Shown in pieces: positions 25,947 to 34,707 of a stretch of 64,000 bases of DNA. Origin of the DNA: Pseudobacter sp. (GTDB taxonomy: Bacteria; Bacteroidota; Bacteroidia; Chitinophagales; Chitinophagaceae); NCBI GenBank assembly GCA_017849455.1, contig JAFIGX010000006.1, positions 62,001 to 126,000 of the forward strand, in the 5' to 3' direction. The position numbers and the translations under genes are program-made. How positions within the stretch are numbered: position 1 is the first letter of the stretch; every line of letters begins with the position of its first letter. The notes under the pieces are model-generated. The model ran no database searches and was not told the origin of the DNA. It worked only from the letters and a program-made list of their open reading frames with translations.

Positions 25947-27341
25947 GTGAGCGCACTACCACCAGCATTCATACGATCATTGGAAGGCATTCACGGTTTC
26001 AGCAGGGAAAGTTTCGAGGCTGTGCATGCATCGGGTGAACAGGTAACATCCATACGTTTCAATCCGGGCAAGCTTGCCAACTGCCAACTGGATACTGCCA
26101 ACCGGATACTGCCTCTCGCGGAAAAAATCCCCTGGGCCGCCCATGGATACTATCTCTCCGAACGTCCTTCCTTCACCTTCGATCCATTATTTCATGCGGG
26201 ACTGTACTATGTGCAGGAAGCATCCAGTATGTTTCTCGAACAGGCATTGAAACAATCGACCAACCTGGACCAACCGCTGCGAGTGCTCGATCTCTGTGCA
26301 GCTCCCGGAGGAAAATCGACCCATCTTCAATCCCTTCTCTCCAAAGAAAGTTTATTGGTAAGCAATGAAGTGATCAGGCAGCGGGCCGCCATCCTCGAAG
26401 AGAATATGGTCAAATGGGGCGCTCCCAATGCGATCATCACCAATAATGATCCGCAGGATTTCGGTAAGCTTGAAAATTTTTTCGATGTGATCGTCGTGGA
26501 TGCGCCCTGCAGCGGGAGCGGTCTTTTCCGGAGGGAACCTGAAGCGATCACCGAATGGAGCGGGCAGGCAGTTCAGCTCTGCAGCCAGCGCCAGCAACGG
26601 ATCCTGGCCGACAGCCTTCCTGCACTCAAACCAGGCGGGGTACTGATCTATTCCACCTGCTCCTATTCGAAAGAAGAAGATGAGGCGATACTCGACTGGC
26701 TGCTGGATGAATTCAGCCTGGAACCGGTCGTTATCAGAATACCGGTTGAATGGGGCATCGTGGAAACCCGGTCGGAGAAACATGCTGCCTGTGGTTATCG
26801 TTTCTTTCCGGATCATTTGCAGGGAGAAGGTTTTTTTCTGGCCTGCCTTCGTAAAAAGGACGGGGATCGAAAGACTGGAAGGCTATCCAAAAAACCAGCT
26901 CTTCAAAAAGCTTCAAAGAATGAAGTGGCTATCGCATCACCCTGGCTCGATGGCGCCATACCGATGCAATGGTGGAAGCAAGATGAAATGGTGCTGGCAT
27001 TCCCGGCTTTATTGGAACAGGAATTGCTGATGATCACCGACAAATTATATGTGAGGCATGCAGGTATAACGATGGGCAAAATGGCCGGTAACATCCTGGT
27101 GCCTGATCATGCACTGGCCATGAGCACCGGCCTTCATGCCGGAATTGTTGGCATATCGTTAAAAAAAGAGGAGGCTTTACAATATTTGCGTAAGGAACCA
27201 GTTAATCTACCGGCAAGCGAACAGGGATGGGCCTTGGTAAAGTATCAACATATCCCACTGGGTTGGGTGAAAGTATTATCGAACAGGGTCAACAATTATT
27301 ATCCTTCCGCGTGGAGGATCCTGAAAAGCGGAAACAATTAA
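25947..27341 (+). CDS. NOL1/NOP2/Sun-family rRNA m5C methyltransferase (RsmF-like)
   Basis: A roughly 464-residue RNA cytosine-C5 methyltransferase. SAM motif I is LDLCAAPGGKSTHLQ. The two catalytic cysteines are in VVDAPCSGSGLFRREPEA and YSTCSYSKEEDEA. The C-terminal 150 residues (around PMQWWKQDEMVLAF and the final YHPLGW-like QHIPLGWVKVLSN) are the PUA-like RNA-binding extension of RsmF-type enzymes. The upstream ATG at 25875 lies in the hairpin loop, and translation of hairpin arms gives low-complexity residues. I therefore prefer GTG at 25947, just after the -7 box. Confidence 0.85.
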   Translation: MSALPPAFIRSLEGIHGFSRESFEAVHASGEQVTSIRFNPGKLANCQLDTANRILPLAEKIPWAAHGYYLSERPSFTFDPLFHAGLYYVQEASSMFLEQALKQSTNLDQPLRVLDLCAAPGGKSTHLQSLLSKESLLVSNEVIRQRAAILEENMVKWGAPNAIITNNDPQDFGKLENFFDVIVVDAPCSGSGLFRREPEAITEWSGQAVQLCSQRQQRILADSLPALKPGGVLIYSTCSYSKEEDEAILDWLLDEFSLEPVVIRIPVEWGIVETRSEKHAACGYRFFPDHLQGEGFFLACLRKKDGDRKTGRLSKKPALQKASKNEVAIASPWLDGAIPMQWWKQDEMVLAFPALLEQELLMITDKLYVRHAGITMGKMAGNILVPDHALAMSTGLHAGIVGISLKKEEALQYLRKEPVNLPASEQGWALVKYQHIPLGWVKVLSNRVNNYYPSAWRILKSGNN

Positions 27342-27381
27342 AATATTCTTCATCTTTGCAAGGTTACGAAAAGGACAACCT

Positions 27382-28437
27382 ATGACAAGAATCAGCCAAT
27401 TGCTTATTATTTGTTTGATGTCGATGACCAGTATGGTGTATGCGCAATCTGAACTGGTAGTGCAGGGCAGCGCACCGCAATTGTACCTGGTGCATACCGT
27501 GGTTGCCAAAGAGAATTGGTACAGTATCGGTCGGATATTCAACCAGAGCCCCAAAGAGATCGCTCCTTTCAATAATGCCACACTCGAAAAACCGCTGGCC
27601 ATCGGGCAGACCCTGAAGATACCGCTCACGACTGCCAATTTTTCGCAAGACGGGAATAAAGCGGCCGATGAAGTATTTGTACCGCTCTATCATATCGTAC
27701 AGGAGAAAGAATGGTTCTACCGAATCAGCCAGCAATTCAATAAAGTGCCGGTGGCCAATCTCGAAAAATGGAACAATGTATCGAACGACCAGTTGCGGCA
27801 GGGTATGAAGCTGATCATAGGCTACCTGAAAGTGAAACCCGGACAATCGGCACTGGCCGCCAGCGGCAGTAATAAGATCGCTACGGTGGCTTCACAACCG
27901 GTTGTGAAGAACGACCCTCCCAAAGAAGAAGTAGTAAAGAAAGAACCGGTAAAAGAACCCGCCAGGGAGCCCGTAAAAGAACCTGTGAAAGAGCCCGTGA
28001 AGGAACCCGTGAAAGAAGTGGCAGTAACGCCTGTGCCTGTAAAAACAGATCCTCCCAAACAAGAAGTGAAAGAAGAACCGAAACCTGTAACCAGTACTCC
28101 AATTGAAACTACCGGCAATGCACCAGCGAATTTCAAAGGAGGTTATTTCAGGTCGCAGTACTCGGAATCGGGAAAAACTTCGTCAGGCAATGCCGGTATC
28201 TTCAGGAGCACCAGCGGTTGGAAGGATGGCAAGTACTATGCGTTGATGAACAATGTTCCGGTGGGGACCATCGTAAAGCTGAGTTTTTCATCTACCAATA
28301 AATCGATCTACGCAAAAGTGCTGGGACAGTTGCCAGAAATGAAAGAGAGTGTAGGTCTTGCCATACGCATCAGCGATGCGGCGGCTTCCGAACTGGGAAC
28401 GAATGCCGGTAAGTTCTATTTGGACGTAAAATATTAA
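27382..28437 (+). CDS. LysM-domain secreted protein with RlpA-like C-terminal domain
   Basis: A 351-residue secreted protein. A signal peptide (1-21, ending VYAQ) precedes two LysM peptidoglycan-binding repeats, HTVVAKENWYSIGRIFN (about 38-80) and HIVQEKEWFYRISQQFN (about 108-155). A disordered low-complexity linker with repeated EPVK units spans about 185-245. A C-terminal double-psi-barrel-like domain begins near SQYSESGKTSSGNAGIF and ends in RISDAAASELG. It is probably an envelope protein acting at the cell wall. It converges on fmt with three bases between the stops. Confidence 0.75.
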   Translation: MTRISQLLIICLMSMTSMVYAQSELVVQGSAPQLYLVHTVVAKENWYSIGRIFNQSPKEIAPFNNATLEKPLAIGQTLKIPLTTANFSQDGNKAADEVFVPLYHIVQEKEWFYRISQQFNKVPVANLEKWNNVSNDQLRQGMKLIIGYLKVKPGQSALAASGSNKIATVASQPVVKNDPPKEEVVKKEPVKEPAREPVKEPVKEPVKEPVKEVAVTPVPVKTDPPKQEVKEEPKPVTSTPIETTGNAPANFKGGYFRSQYSESGKTSSGNAGIFRSTSGWKDGKYYALMNNVPVGTIVKLSFSSTNKSIYAKVLGQLPEMKESVGLAIRISDAAASELGTNAGKFYLDVKY

Positions 28438-28440
28438 TGA

Positions 28441-29367
28441 TCACCTGAAGCCTCTCAGGAAATCTTCCACCCCCATTCTTTTCTTGCCTTCCAACTGGAT
28501 GTCGAGCACATGCAGGTATCCGTCTATTGCCGCGAATTTCAAGAAGGTCTTTTGGTCGGTGATGAACGCACCGGGTTGTTCGGCAGGTTTTGTGATCTCT
28601 TTTTTAGAGCGGTAGATCTTGAGCGTTTTCCCTTGCAGCATTGTAAAAGCTCCGGGAAAAGGAGAGAGGCCGCGCACCAGGTTATGAAGATCTGTCACGG
28701 AACGATTCCAGTCGATCCTGCTGGTCTCGGTGAATATTTTAGGCGCGTGCTTCAATTCACCGGTTTGTGGTTGAGGTCTTTCAGTGAGCGTGCCATCGGC
28801 AAGTCCCTGTATGGTCTTTACCAGCAATTGAGCGCCGATCAGTTTCATACGGTCGTGCACTTCACCGGTAGTTTCATCCTCTCCAACCGGGAAGCTTTCC
28901 TGCAATAATATATTCCCGGTATCGATCTCCTGTTGCAGTTTGAAGGTAGTGGCGCCTGTTTCCTTCTCACCATTGATCACGGCCCAGTGGATCGGCGCAG
29001 CCCCGCGGTATTGAGGCAGGAGTGATCCATGAAGATTGATGGTGCCCATCGGGGGCATGCTCCAGACCAGTTCAGGCAGCATACGAAAAGCCACGACTAC
29101 CTGCAGATCGGAATGGAGGGCTTTCAATTCGTCGAGAAAGCCGGGTGATCTCAGTTTTTCTGGTTGCAGGATAGGCAACCCATTTTCTACTGCATATTTC
29201 TTTACGGCGCTTTCGTTCAGTTTCATACCACGACCCGCGGGCTTATCGGGTGCTGTCACAACACCAACTACGTTGCAGCCCGCCTGCACCAGTGCGTCCA
29301 GCGATGCCACTGCAAATTCGGGCGTACCCATGAACACTATCCTCAGGTCTTTATGTGTTCTTGTCAT
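28441..29367 (-). CDS. fmt: methionyl-tRNA formyltransferase
   Basis: A 308-residue Fmt that formylates initiator Met-tRNA. It has RIVFMGTPEFAV at the N-terminus, the catalytic formyltransferase segment NLHGSLLPQYRGAAPIHWAV near 107-126 and QQEIDTGNILLQ near 144-155. The C-terminal OB-like domain contains RGLSPFPGAFTML. All are standard. The start ATG at 29365-29367 gives the family length. Hairpin A3 lies immediately upstream. Confidence 0.95.
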   Translation of the reverse strand: MTRTHKDLRIVFMGTPEFAVASLDALVQAGCNVVGVVTAPDKPAGRGMKLNESAVKKYAVENGLPILQPEKLRSPGFLDELKALHSDLQVVVAFRMLPELVWSMPPMGTINLHGSLLPQYRGAAPIHWAVINGEKETGATTFKLQQEIDTGNILLQESFPVGEDETTGEVHDRMKLIGAQLLVKTIQGLADGTLTERPQPQTGELKHAPKIFTETSRIDWNRSVTDLHNLVRGLSPFPGAFTMLQGKTLKIYRSKKEITKPAEQPGAFITDQKTFLKFAAIDGYLHVLDIQLEGKKRMGVEDFLRGFR

Positions 29368-29384
29368 GGTTTCAAGACTTATTT

Positions 29385-29453
29385 GGTTGATAGGTTAACA
29401 GGTTGACAAGTTGATAAGGGGATATCTAAAATTCGGAGACTTCCTGTTAACCT
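29385..29453. repeat. hairpin family A, copy A3 (right arm truncated)
   Basis: The left arm 29385-29420 has units GTTGATAG, GTTAACAG, GTTGACAA and GTTGATAA. A loop shares GGGGATA and ATTCGGAG with copy A4. Only 14 bases of right arm (29440-29453) remain. The lost part is replaced by the end of the DUF1343 remnant. Confidence 0.7.
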
Positions 29454-29455
29454 CA

Positions 29456-29611
29456 CTAAAAATCCTTATGCAACAGATATTTCTTTCTCATTTTCCTGAA
29501 CTTATCCAACGCAGGCTTCCAGCTTTTCCGGATGGCTGCCTCCGTTTTTCCTTCCCTGATCTGTTTGATCAGCACATCATTGCCGGCAAGAAAAGAGAGG
29601 AGGGCCTTCAT
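29456..29611 (-). pseudogene. C-terminal remnant of a DUF1343 (NamZ-type) protein
   Basis: The minus strand encodes 51 residues, starting MKALLSFLAGNDVLIKQI, continuing with GKTEAAIRKSWKPALDKF and ending MRKKYLLHKDF. This matches the C-terminus of DUF1343 exo-beta-N-acetylmuramidases (the xIRxSWxPxLxxFKxxRKKYLLY pattern). A TGA interrupts the same frame just upstream, and no further family sequence is present. It is too short to be an enzyme and is most likely what remains after deletion of a ~400-residue gene. Its stop codon abuts the truncated arm of hairpin A3. Confidence 0.55.
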
Positions 29612-29770
29612 AAAAAATTCATTCAAAGTTCAAATATAGTTGATCAGCATGAGTTTGGAGGCTGCAAAAAGAGGCAATGGCAGGCAGCGGTCATAATTTT
29701 TGGTTGCCTTGAAATAATCCTTTTACTTTGCCCGCAGGAGCTGATTTACACTCCGGATAAAATAACTTTT

Positions 29771-30226
29771 ATGCAACAAGTAAAAAGTGGCGATACCGTG
29801 AAAGTGCATTATCATGGTCGCTTGGCCGATGGTACTACCTTCGATTCTTCTGCAGGCCGTGATCCGTTGGAGTTCCAGGTAGGCAGCGGCGCCGTGATCG
29901 CCGGCTTTGACAATGGTGTAACAGGTATGATTGTGGGAGAGAAAAAAACGATCCAGATCCCGGTGGAGCAGGCCTATGGTCCTAAAGATCCCTCTATGGT
30001 GGTAGAATTTCCGAAAGCCAATTTCCCGGAAGATATGGAACCTGAAGTGGGTATGCAACTGAACATGACCAATGGCACCGGACAGGTGATCCCTGTGGTG
30101 ATCATTGCCGTTGGACAAGAGAATGTAACACTCGATGCCAACCATCCGCTCGCAGGGCATGACCTGATCTTCGATATCGAGCTGGTTGAGATCGGTGGCG
30201 GAGCTTCCCGCATCATTTTACCATGA
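29771..30226 (+). CDS. FKBP-type peptidyl-prolyl cis-trans isomerase, SlyD type
   Basis: A 151-residue SlyD-like prolyl isomerase. The FKBP core starts VKSGDTVKVHYHGRLADGTTFDSS. It continues with the IF (insert-in-flap) domain around PKDPSMVVEFPKANFPEDMEPE, and closes with NHPLAGHDLIFDIELVEI near 123-140. The long open frame from 29411 includes the DUF1343 remnant on the other strand, so the ATG at 29771 is the real start. No His-rich metal tail is present. A TACTTTG box lies about 35 bases upstream. Confidence 0.92.
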   Translation: MQQVKSGDTVKVHYHGRLADGTTFDSSAGRDPLEFQVGSGAVIAGFDNGVTGMIVGEKKTIQIPVEQAYGPKDPSMVVEFPKANFPEDMEPEVGMQLNMTNGTGQVIPVVIIAVGQENVTLDANHPLAGHDLIFDIELVEIGGGASRIILP

Positions 30227-30264
30227 TAAATTGCAGGATGCTGCACAATAAATTATAGTAGATT

Positions 30265-30299
30265 CCCGGTATTGACATACCGGGATATTTTTTTTTATT
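30265..30299 (+). terminator. strong intrinsic terminator
   Basis: A perfect 8-base stem CCCGGTAT pairing ATACCGGG around a TGAC loop, followed by ATATTTTTTTTT. It terminates the FKBP transcript. Confidence 0.85.
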
Positions 30300-30320
30300 T
30301 TGGGGCAAAGATTAATCCCT

Positions 30321-30938
30321 ATGAAAGCCCTGAAACTATTTGTTGCTCTAGTTCTTTCTGTTGCTTTTTTCTCCACACAAGCCCAGGATACCGCAAGGCA
30401 AACGGAAAAAGCATTATTCTATGCGGATAGCCTGGTGCGATCTGCTTTTTACCAGGACTGGAAGTCTTTCCTCGCTCTCAGTAATCAGAGCGCCATTAAA
30501 TATTATGGAGGAGCAGATGGGTATAAAGACCATGTGATCACGCTCTATTTCCATTATGAACCCACCATGGAAGAAAAACCGCAAACGGTGCGCGTTATCC
30601 GGATGATGAACAATGGAACAGATGAATGGCAATGCGTACTGGAGAAGGTCCGCAGTACTTTTATCGAGAACAGGAAAGCCAGGATCTATTCATACCTCGT
30701 GGGGCAGTCGAAAGATGATGGCGAAAACTGGAAATTTGTCGATATCAGCCAGAATTCCGTCAAGAACGTGATCTATATCCTCCCCGATATATTCAGCACA
30801 CTGGCCATTCCCGATGGCAAAACCATTTATGAAGATGATGAGCTGGCCGCTGTACAGGCTGCTGCCGCTGTTGCGGAAGCGCCGAAGAAGACAGTTCCGA
30901 AGAAAAGGCCGGTGCCGGCTGCGAAGAAAAGAAAATAG
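30321..30938 (+). CDS. secreted protein of unknown function with basic Ala/Lys/Pro tail
   Basis: A 205-residue protein. The ATG at 30321 begins a signal peptide (MKALKLFVALVLSVAFFSTQAQ), and seven residues upstream are excluded. The mature domain (about 25-165) has mixed helices and strands with no family I can name. The last 30 residues are Ala-rich then Lys/Pro/Arg-rich (VPKKRPVPAAKKRK), which suggests interaction with an acidic partner or the cell wall. The stop codon lies at the first base of hairpin A4's leading unit. Confidence 0.6.
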   Translation: MKALKLFVALVLSVAFFSTQAQDTARQTEKALFYADSLVRSAFYQDWKSFLALSNQSAIKYYGGADGYKDHVITLYFHYEPTMEEKPQTVRVIRMMNNGTDEWQCVLEKVRSTFIENRKARIYSYLVGQSKDDGENWKFVDISQNSVKNVIYILPDIFSTLAIPDGKTIYEDDELAAVQAAAAVAEAPKKTVPKKRPVPAAKKRK

Positions 30939-31054
30939 GTTGACAGGTTAAAGAGAAAATAGGTTGACAGGTTAACAAGTTGATAGGTTGATAAGGGGAT
31001 ACCCGCCATTCGGAGGCCTCCTTGTCAACCTATCAACTTGTTAACCTGTCAACC
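30937..31054. repeat. hairpin family A, copy A4
   Basis: The main arms 30961-30995 and 31021-31054 are 34-35 bases and inverted, with one mismatch. A leading extra unit lies at 30937-30960. The loop contains GGGGATA and ATTCGGAGGCCTC, conserved with A3. The right arm encodes the last residues and stop of the CPBP protease gene. Confidence 0.85.
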
Positions 31055-31911
31055 TTACTGAACCTCCACCATAACAATATCACAGCGATCAGGGAGACCG
31101 TCGTATCGATGATCGATCCTTCAAAACCGAAGTGGTCGCCGGTGAGCAATGCAGGCCCATGCAATTCCATTTGCAGCAGGCTTTGCAAGCCTAGTCCGCT
31201 TACCTGGTAACCCAGGATAGGGCCCTGGAAGAAATTCCAACTGAAATGCAGGAAAATGGAGAACCAGAGATTTTTCGTGTAGAGGTAATTGATGCCTAAC
31301 AGCAATCCTCCCAATACCAGGTTGATAACAGCAACTGCATTGATGCCGGTATTGCCGGTATGCATCAATGAAAAGAGCAGGGCGCTGATGCCCAATGCCA
31401 CCATGGGCTTGTAAGATCCCATCAGGTTGTTGAACAGGTATCCACGGAATACGACCTCTTCCCCTACGGCAGCAATGAACATTAGTCCAACCCCGATAAA
31501 AAGATCGGGCCCGTTAAACACGGCATCCGTCCAGCGTAGATTCCCCGTCCAATAAAGAACAAGGCTGCCGATCCCCAGCAGTGCCGGCCCCAACAGCAGG
31601 CCGGTAGCGGCTTCCCGGCCACGCCAGTCGAACCCCAGGCTCATGAGCGAGCGCCTGTCGATCAGCAGCCGGAAAAGAATGACCAGCCCGATCGGCAGCA
31701 GGGCATTAATCAGCACCATCCCGGTCACCATGCGGGAGTACAGGGAGGGTTGTTGGGTGCCCGGCTGGGTGGCCGCGGAAACGCCGATCACCATTCCGGC
31801 CAGTAAGCTGCCGAGAAAGATACAGCCGATATAGGCCAGGAAAAAGACCAGCGCGCGCAGCCAGCCTTGCCGGATTACAGGGCCCTTGACCCTCGAAATG
31901 GTAGTAGTCAT
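31033..31911 (-). CDS. CPBP-family intramembrane metalloprotease
   Basis: A 292-residue membrane protein with about eight helices, of the CPBP (CAAX protease/bacteriocin-processing, Abi) family. The three metal-site motifs are present: GEEVVFRGYLFN (EExxxR, about 151-162), SALLFSLMHTGN (FxxxH, about 182) and WFSIFLHFSWNFFQG (HxxxN/D-like, about 216). The last residues, KVDRLTS and the stop, are read from the arm of hairpin A4, so an element insertion probably replaced the original C-terminus. The target protein is unknown. Confidence 0.85.
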   Translation of the reverse strand: MTTTISRVKGPVIRQGWLRALVFFLAYIGCIFLGSLLAGMVIGVSAATQPGTQQPSLYSRMVTGMVLINALLPIGLVILFRLLIDRRSLMSLGFDWRGREAATGLLLGPALLGIGSLVLYWTGNLRWTDAVFNGPDLFIGVGLMFIAAVGEEVVFRGYLFNNLMGSYKPMVALGISALLFSLMHTGNTGINAVAVINLVLGGLLLGINYLYTKNLWFSIFLHFSWNFFQGPILGYQVSGLGLQSLLQMELHGPALLTGDHFGFEGSIIDTTVSLIAVILLWWRFSKVDRLTS

Positions 31912-31952
31912 GAATCAGATGCTAATTGTTATCTTGCCAAAAATACAATTAC

Positions 31953-33206
31953 ATGTTCGATAACTATAGCTTCACCGTACAGGAAAAATTTTTAAGATAT
32001 GTGCAGATAGATACCCAGAGCGACCCCCAATCAAAAACATCCCCTTCCACTGAAAAACAAAAAACACTGAGCCGCCTGTTGGTGCAGGAACTCCATACCA
32101 TGGGCATTGCCGAAGCTACCATGGACCAATACGGGTATGTGTATGCTACGATCCCTGCCAATACCTCCAAAAAAGTACCGGTGATCTGTTTCTGCTCCCA
32201 TATAGACACTGCCCCGGATTGCAGCGGCTCCGGCGTAAAACCCATCGTTCATACCAACTACGACGGCACAGATATCATATTGCCGGACGATCCTGAACAG
32301 GTGATCTCGCCGGCAGACCATCCCTATCTCCGGAAAAAGATCGGGGAGGATATCATCACCGCCTCCGGCGCCACGTTGCTGGGCGCTGATGATAAGGCAG
32401 GCATCGCCGTGATCATGGACATGGCCCATTACCTCATCACTCATCCTGAACTGAAGCATGGCGCCATCAGGATACTGTTCACTACCGATGAAGAGATCGG
32501 TCGGGGGGTAGACAATATAGACCTTCAAAAGCTCGGCGCCGATTTCGGTTATACATTGGATGCAGGTGAAAGGGGCGTATATGAAGATGAAACCTTTTCA
32601 GCCGATGGCGTCACGATCACTTTCCATGGTGTGAGCGCTCATCCCGGTTATGCGAAAGATAAACTGGTGAACGCGATCAAAGTGGCATCGGCCTTCATCG
32701 ATTCACTCCCCAAAGATGAGCTTTCACCCGAAACCACCGAAGACCGGTACGGATTCGTACATCCCGTGCATGTAGAAGGCATTGCCGAGAAAGTAACGGT
32801 CCAGTTCATCATCCGGGATTTCGTGACCGCCAGGCTGGCCGCCTATGAAAATTATCTGCGCGATAAAATGGAAGATGCGCTGAATAGATTTCCCGGCGCC
32901 AAAGCTGAATTCGTGGTGAAAGGGCAATACCGTAATATGAAGGAAGTGCTGGACCAGTACCCACAGGTCTCAGCCTATGCACGGGAGGCGATCCAACGGG
33001 CAGGGATGAGCGTGATCGACATGAGCGCAAGAGGCGGCACGGACGGATCGCGTTTATCATTCATGGGATTACCCTGTCCCAATCTATTCACCGGTGAAAT
33101 GGCCTTTCATGGCAAGCATGAATATGTAAGCGTGCAGGATATGCAGAAAAGTGTAGAAACGATCGTGCACCTGGCCGCGATATGGGAAGAGAAGGCGGAA
33201 GGGTGA
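31953..33206 (+). CDS. pepT: tripeptide aminopeptidase (peptidase T)
   Basis: A 417-residue M20 peptidase T that removes N-terminal residues from tripeptides. Zinc and catalytic segments are CFCSHIDTAPD, LLGADDKAGIAVIM, FTTDEEIGRGVDN, FGYTLDAGERG and the C-terminal ARGGTDGSRLSFMGLPCPNLFTG with HGKHEYV. The ATG at 31953 (MFDNYSF) is chosen over 31926 because it matches the family N-terminus and leaves room for a TATCTTG box. Hairpin B1 follows the stop codon directly. Confidence 0.94.
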   Translation: MFDNYSFTVQEKFLRYVQIDTQSDPQSKTSPSTEKQKTLSRLLVQELHTMGIAEATMDQYGYVYATIPANTSKKVPVICFCSHIDTAPDCSGSGVKPIVHTNYDGTDIILPDDPEQVISPADHPYLRKKIGEDIITASGATLLGADDKAGIAVIMDMAHYLITHPELKHGAIRILFTTDEEIGRGVDNIDLQKLGADFGYTLDAGERGVYEDETFSADGVTITFHGVSAHPGYAKDKLVNAIKVASAFIDSLPKDELSPETTEDRYGFVHPVHVEGIAEKVTVQFIIRDFVTARLAAYENYLRDKMEDALNRFPGAKAEFVVKGQYRNMKEVLDQYPQVSAYAREAIQRAGMSVIDMSARGGTDGSRLSFMGLPCPNLFTGEMAFHGKHEYVSVQDMQKSVETIVHLAAIWEEKAEG

Positions 33207-33207
33207 A

Positions 33208-33333
33208 CAGTTGGCAGTTGGCAATTTTCAGTTGGCAATTGGCAATTGGCAGTTGGGCAACACCATACGTGAATAGTAATCACACGAAATTCAGGGTTTT
33301 TTAACTGCCAACTGAAAATTGCCAACTGCAAAC
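33208..33333. repeat. hairpin family B, copy B1 (unit CARTTGG)
   Basis: The left arm 33208-33264 is made of 7-base units CAGTTGG/CAATTGG, ending GGGCAACACC. The right arm 33303-33333 is the inverse of the first 28 or so bases, including the exact CAGTTGGCAATTTTCAGTTGG stretch. The loop is about 38 bases. It fills the pepT-DUF2784 gap completely. Confidence 0.85.
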
Positions 33334-33341
33334 TATACTAT

Positions 33342-33713
33342 ATGCTGACATTCCTCGATATCCTGCTCACCATTGTTCACTTCGCCATTGTAGGTTTCAA
33401 CCTCTTTGGATGGATATGGCCTGCCACCCGCAAAGCGCATTTCGTGGGAGTGCTCATCACGGCTGCTTCCTGGTTCCTGCTGGGCATCTGGTTCGGAATG
33501 GGCTATTGCCCGGTCACCGACTGGCAATGGCGGGTGAAGGAACAATTGGGTGAGACCAATCTCCCCGACTCATTCATTAAATATTATGCCGATAAGATCA
33601 GCGGCCGGTCGGTCGATGCCGGACTGGTGAATGTTGTAACGGCAGTCTCATTTGCACTGGCGGCTGCCCTGTCGGTGTATGTAAACTTCATAAAGCGGAA
33701 AAAAAGATCATGA
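33342..33713 (+). CDS. DUF2784 membrane protein
   Basis: A 123-residue membrane protein with three to four hydrophobic segments. It has the DUF2784 pattern WPATRKAHF, then YCPVTDWQWRVKEQLGE and FIKYYADKI. The function of the family is unknown. Its end overlaps the convergent ypdA stop by six bases. Confidence 0.8.
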   Translation: MLTFLDILLTIVHFAIVGFNLFGWIWPATRKAHFVGVLITAASWFLLGIWFGMGYCPVTDWQWRVKEQLGETNLPDSFIKYYADKISGRSVDAGLVNVVTAVSFALAAALSVYVNFIKRKKRS

Positions 33714-34688
33714 GGCCACTCCCTTTTTCTGCAGGATGGCATCGATGATCTGATCGGCATGCACCCTTGAATTTTCGATGAACCAGACATGGGTGTTCAT
33801 ACCTCCACATATTACGCCGGCCAGGTAGATGCCGGGCATATTGGTCTCCATGGTCAAAGGATCGTATACGGGTTGCCGTAATTCGTCGTCCGACAGCCTG
33901 ATCCCGATGTTTTGTAAAAACTTGAAATCAGGCTGGTAGCCTGTCATGGCGATCACATAATCATTGGGAATGGTGAGGGGCCCTTCAGGTGTTTCGATAT
34001 CCACTTCTTTTTCCCGCACTACCCTCAGGTGTGAAAGAAAATAGGCTTTGATGCTTCCTTCCTTGATCCGGTTCTCTATATCGGGCCTTACCCAATACTT
34101 TACCCGGTGGCCGATCTCGCTTTCGCGGACCACCATGGTCACTTCAGCCCCTTTGCGCCAGGTTTCCAGCGCAGCGTCCACAGCGGAATTATTGGCGCCT
34201 ACCACCAGTACTCGCTGCATGGCATAGAAATGCGGCTCTTTGTAATAATGGGTGAGCTTGGGAAGGTCTTCTCCCGGAATATCCAGTTTCACGGGAATAT
34301 CATAGAAACCGGTTGCAATGATGATATTGTTAGTGGTATAAACGGATTTGGCAGTTGTAACGGAATAGTGATCGCCTGTACGGTCGATCGCCGTTACTTT
34401 TTCCTGCAGGTGGATATTCACTTTATTGGAAGTGGCTACCCGGCGGTAATACTCCAGTGCTTCAGGCCTCGTGGGCTTGATATTGTTGGATACGAAGGGG
34501 ATACCGCCGATCTCTATCTTTTCGGAGGTAGAGAAAAAGGTCATATTGCTGGGATAATTGAACAGTGAGTTCACCAGGCATCCTTTTTCGAGAATGCAAT
34601 ACTCAAGTCCCGCTTTTTGGGCAGCCAGCGCGCAGGCCAGTCCGATGGGGCCGCCACCCACAATGATTAGCTCGAAATGTTGTTCCAT
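33708..34688 (-). CDS. ypdA: YpdA-family bacillithiol-disulfide reductase-like flavoprotein
   Basis: A 326-residue NAD(P)/FAD-dependent oxidoreductase of the YpdA family. The FAD motif is IIVGGGPIGLACALAAQKAG (about 8-27) and the NADPH Rossmann motif is VLVVGANNSAVDAALETWRKG (about 160-180). FFSTSEKIEIGGIPF and the terminal GGMNTHVWFIENSRVHA are YpdA features. Family members reduce bacillithiol disulfide, but whether this organism makes bacillithiol is not shown here. Hairpins B1 and B2 flank the DUF2784-ypdA pair. Confidence 0.85.
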   Translation of the reverse strand: MEQHFELIIVGGGPIGLACALAAQKAGLEYCILEKGCLVNSLFNYPSNMTFFSTSEKIEIGGIPFVSNNIKPTRPEALEYYRRVATSNKVNIHLQEKVTAIDRTGDHYSVTTAKSVYTTNNIIIATGFYDIPVKLDIPGEDLPKLTHYYKEPHFYAMQRVLVVGANNSAVDAALETWRKGAEVTMVVRESEIGHRVKYWVRPDIENRIKEGSIKAYFLSHLRVVREKEVDIETPEGPLTIPNDYVIAMTGYQPDFKFLQNIGIRLSDDELRQPVYDPLTMETNMPGIYLAGVICGGMNTHVWFIENSRVHADQIIDAILQKKGVAS

Positions 34689-34707
34689 AGTGCGTGAATT
34701 TACTTAA

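Noticed and set aside
27822..28136. Repeat-rich frames opposite the LysM protein linker
   Set aside because: They are shadows of the EPVK-repeat linker on the other strand.
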